Assembly: GCF_028714655.1 (NCBI RefSeq)
Contig: NZ_JAQTLY010000008.1
Span: 35,660 to 99,659 of the forward strand
Length of the DNA: 64,000 bases
DNA from: Sulfurimonas sp.
Lineage (GTDB): Bacteria > Campylobacterota > Campylobacteria > Campylobacterales > Sulfurimonadaceae
Direction of reading: 5' to 3'
Shown here one piece after another: positions 62,065 through 64,000 of the stretch (its first letter is position 1; each line of letters starts with the position of its first letter). A program made the position numbers and the translations under genes. The notes below the pieces were generated by a model. The model was not told where the DNA came from, ran no database searches, and was given only the letters and a program-made list of their open reading frames with translations.

Positions 62065-62140
62065 GTCTTGTTAGCTCAGCCGGTAGAGCATCTCACTTTT
62101 AATGAGGTGGCCGATGGTTCGAATCCATCACAGGACACCA
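62065..62140 (+). tRNA. tRNA-Lys (TTT)
   Basis: Acceptor GTCTTGT pairs with ACAGGAC (one G-T wobble); anticodon loop ACTTTTAAT gives TTT; TTCGAATCC T loop; discriminator A and encoded CCA. Confidence 0.95.
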
Positions 62141-62154
62141 GTTTTTTTATATGC

Positions 62155-62231
62155 GCGGTGGTAGTTCAGTTGGTTAGAATACCTGCCTGTCACGCAGGGG
62201 GTCGCGGGTTCGAGTCCCGTCCACCGCGCCA
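62155..62231 (+). tRNA. tRNA-Asp (GTC), copy 1
   Basis: Acceptor GCGGTGG pairs perfectly with CCACCGC; anticodon GTC in CCTGTCACG; discriminator G and encoded CCA. Identical copy at 62751. Confidence 0.95.
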
Positions 62232-62247
62232 CTTTTTGATTCAAAAT

Positions 62248-62323
62248 GGGCGTTTAGCTCAGTTGGTAGAGCGCTACCCTTACAAGGTAGATGTCACAAG
62301 TTCGAGTCTTGTAATGCCCACCA
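62248..62323 (+). tRNA. tRNA-Val (TAC), copy 1
   Basis: Acceptor GGGCGTT pairs with AATGCCC (one wobble); anticodon TAC in CCTTACAAGG; discriminator A and encoded CCA. Identical copy at 62547. Confidence 0.95.
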
Positions 62324-62413
62324 TTTTGTTTTATATGCACGAAGCTTTTGACTCACATACTTAAAGTATGCTTCGCCAAAACCTTAGCACATCTAAAATC
62401 AAAAACAAGTTTT
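62324..62413. repeat. Spacer repeat following tRNA-Val, copy 1
   Basis: About 90 bases almost identical to 62623-62714. Contains hairpin CGAAGC ... CATACTT aa AGTATG CTTCG. Together with the tRNA-Val it forms a duplicated unit. Confidence 0.75.
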
Positions 62414-62440
62414 ATGTTAAACCTTTTGTTTAATGAAAGT

Positions 62441-62516
62441 GACCCTTTCGTCTAGTGGCCAAGGACACTATCACTTCATGGTAGGGACAGAGGTTCAAAT
62501 CCTTTAGGGGTCGCCA
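62441..62516 (+). tRNA. tRNA-Glu (TTC)
   Basis: Acceptor GACCCTT pairs with AGGGGTC (one wobble); anticodon TTC in TCACTTCATGG; D arm TCGTCTAGTGG is typical of tRNA-Glu; discriminator G and CCA. Confidence 0.93.
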
Positions 62517-62546
62517 AAATTTTGGTGTTATTTTAAAAGTAAAAAT

Positions 62547-62622
62547 GGGCGTTTAGCTCAGTTGGTAGAGCGCTACCCTTACAAGGTAGATGTCACAAGT
62601 TCGAGTCTTGTAATGCCCACCA
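62547..62622 (+). tRNA. tRNA-Val (TAC), copy 2
   Basis: Same 76-base sequence as copy 1. Followed by the second copy of the 90-base spacer. Confidence 0.95.
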
Positions 62623-62714
62623 TTTTTGTTTTATATGCACAAAGCTTTTGATTCACATACTTTAGAGTATGCTTCGCCAAAACCTTAGCACATCTAAAAT
62701 CAAAAACAAGTTTT
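62623..62714. repeat. Spacer repeat following tRNA-Val, copy 2
   Basis: Matches copy 1 with a few substitutions (CACAAAGC for CACGAAGC, and TTTAGAGTATG for TTAAAGTATG). Confidence 0.75.
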
Positions 62715-62750
62715 TTGAGAAATATTTCAATTTACAACTTCTTTATATGC

Positions 62751-62827
62751 GCGGTGGTAGTTCAGTTGGTTAGAATACCTGCCTGTCACGCAGGGGGTCG
62801 CGGGTTCGAGTCCCGTCCACCGCGCCA
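62751..62827 (+). tRNA. tRNA-Asp (GTC), copy 2
   Basis: Identical to the copy at 62155, including CCA. Last gene of the array. Confidence 0.95.
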
Positions 62828-62878
62828 CTACCTTTTTAAACCGCCAATTCTAAAAATAAGTGCAATTTTCACCTAAAA

Positions 62879-63007
62879 TTAACTAGCTAGCTTTTTGCTC
62901 ATTTCACTGAAAAATACTTCATATGGAGTTTTATATCCAAGCACTTTTCTAGGTCTATAGTTAAGTATGTTTTGAATCATAATAATTTCATCCTTAGAAA
63001 CATTTCG
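62879..63007 (-). pseudogene. C-terminal remnant of an IS30-family transposase
   Basis: The minus strand reads NVSKDEIIMIQNILNYRPRK, VLGYKTPYEVFFSEMSKKLA, S stop. RPRKxLGYKTPxEVF is the IS30 transposase C-terminal signature. The rest of the element is missing; a TAG ends the frame just upstream. The sequence CGCCAATTCTAAAAATA occurs on both sides (62842-62858 and 63006-63022) as a 17-base direct repeat. Confidence 0.8.
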
Positions 63008-63021
63008 CCAATTCTAAAAAT

Positions 63022-63117
63022 AGATTCCACATGACCAAAGGAAATGCCCTTGTGGTGCAAGTTTGGAATAACGAGGTTTTCGGGTTTCCGTCATCCTGAA
63101 CTTGATTCAGGATCTAT
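63022..63117. repeat. Dispersed palindrome pair
   Basis: Contains ATTCCA ... TTTGGAAT with the inserted apex ACCAAAGG aaatg CCCTTG, then ATCCTGAA cttga TTCAGGAT. Same family as at 39.8, 44.0 and 46.2 kb. The spacer 62828-63135 holds only this and the IS30 remnant. Confidence 0.75.
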
Positions 63118-63135
63118 GTTATGAAAAGAAGTCTA

Positions 63136-64000
63136 TTATAAAAAGCTTTTTGTTCCTCGTCCGTCATACATATCTTTATATCTAAAAGTTATTAGGTTTT
63201 GCATAATGGCAAAAAGAATCATAAAGTTAATAAAACTGCTTCCTCCGTAACTAAACATGGGCAGCGGGACTCCTACAACCGGAGCATACCCTATGGTCAT
63301 AGAGATATTTACACCCATGTATATGAAAATCATAAAAGATATTGATATGGTTACGACTTTTATATAGTAATCATCATTATAGATACTTAAACTCATTAGA
63401 TGCAAAATAAGCATAATATATACGAGTATAATCCCTGAAGCTCCTAAGAATCCTGTTCTCTCAACCAAAAAAGCAAAGATAAAATCGCTTGTGGCAATTG
63501 GAAGAAATCTCATTTGTGTTTGTGTGGCATCCTCTTTTGATTTGCCTGTAAATCCGCCTGAGCCGATAGCAATTATTGATTGTTGAACATGGTAAGATGG
63601 TTTTTCACTAAGAAAATCATGAATTCTTGTTTTTTGATAATCATGTAGTAAAAAATTGTATGCTATTGGAGAAAAGAGCAGAGCGGCACCTATAATCACT
63701 GCCCATATTTTCCAGTAAACGCCTATAAAAAAAAGTACCCCGAAACCGATAAGAAGAAGAACCACGGCGGTACCTAAATCAGGCTCTTTCGCTATTAAAA
63801 CAAACGGTAACAGTATGTAAAAACTGATTTTTAGAAACTCCTTTATCCTATAACCGTTTATTGGCGGAGGGCTTTTGTTTATCAGGTATGCAAGCATTAA
63901 AATAAGAGCCGGTTTTACAAATTCAGATGGTTGGATAGTAGCGTTTATCAAAGGGATATCTATCCATCTTTGCGCTCCGAGTCTCGCATGGCCAAACAAT
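63136..64000 (-). CDS. rodA: Rod-shape peptidoglycan glycosyltransferase RodA (5' end outside window)
   Basis: About 288 residues of a SEDS-family polymerase that elongates peptidoglycan with a class B PBP. Signature motifs: GAQRWIDIPL, IQPSEFVKPALILMLAYLIN, KEPDLGTAVVLLLIG (catalytic Asp region) and VGVPLPMFSYGGSSFINF. Seven or more membrane helices remain. The frame is open at the window edge, so the N terminus is beyond 64000; the Met at 63999 is internal. Confidence 0.93.
   Translation of the reverse strand, partial: LFGHARLGAQRWIDIPLINATIQPSEFVKPALILMLAYLINKSPPPINGYRIKEFLKISFYILLPFVLIAKEPDLGTAVVLLLIGFGVLFFIGVYWKIWAVIIGAALLFSPIAYNFLLHDYQKTRIHDFLSEKPSYHVQQSIIAIGSGGFTGKSKEDATQTQMRFLPIATSDFIFAFLVERTGFLGASGIILVYIMLILHLMSLSIYNDDYYIKVVTISISFMIFIYMGVNISMTIGYAPVVGVPLPMFSYGGSSFINFMILFAIMQNLITFRYKDMYDGRGTKSFL

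Noticed and set aside
62068..62364. 98-codon frame across three tRNAs
   Set aside because: It lies within unmistakable tRNA genes.

Overview
This window reads as the chromosome of a member of the Campylobacterota (former Epsilonproteobacteria), most like Sulfurimonas, Sulfuricurvum or a close relative. The base composition is AT-rich and the genes are tightly packed with 1 to 20 base overlaps. The protein set fits: a group 3d NAD-linked [NiFe] hydrogenase, MutS2, single-chain MetX and MetY, MlaA/MlaC, many sensor proteins, and DsrE and rhodanese sulfur proteins. The assignment comes from protein character only; there is no 16S gene here.

Layout. 0-9.6 kb: end of bioA, a small ArsR/rhodanese/DsrE sulfur cluster, dnaJ, an envelope run (mltA, recR, mlaA, mlaC), and a large GH17-GT2 glucan synthase. 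9.6-25.8 kb: hydrogenase locus hoxE-F-U ... hoxY-H-W on the minus strand, with a His-rich small protein plus hypB diverging from hoxE. Between hoxU and hoxY sits about 10 kb of foreign-looking DNA: a type III restriction-modification pair, a small HTH protein, a TPR protein with an uncharacterised N-terminal domain, a RhuM-phospholipase D fusion, two toxin-antitoxin pairs, an ORF6N protein, and several broken copies of the ORF6N 3' end with a triple-hairpin tail. 25.8-39.7 kb: flavoprotein, two-component system, mutS2, murC, dapC-like gene, a chemoreceptor joined to a porin stump, a MoeB-like protein, a Cys-less nitrilase homologue, xseB and metX. 39.9-54.6 kb: hybrid kinase with a PstS-like partner, DsrE-like and metY, SLAC1/TehA channel, guaB, several membrane and signalling genes, and gatA. 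54.6-58.0 kb: second accessory patch with MazEF and Phd-RelE type modules, the stump of an integron-type recombinase, small membrane proteins and copies of a palindromic element. 58.0-64.0 kb: ileS, cinA, a six-tRNA array with internal duplication, an IS30 remnant, and the 3' part of rodA.

How it works together. The hydrogenase modules form one enzyme: HoxEFU is the diaphorase, HoxYH the hydrogen-activating part, HoxW the endopeptidase and HypB the nickel-inserting GTPase. Their separation by the island is the most striking architectural feature. Intergenic regions carry several families of dispersed palindromes, including a 148 bp MITE-like unit with perfect 17 bp terminal inverted repeats. 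One family member has been captured in frame inside the type III methyltransferase. The best candidates for undescribed biology are the TPR gene with its small HTH neighbour, a motif shared upstream of three island cassettes, and the His-rich small membrane protein coupled to hypB.
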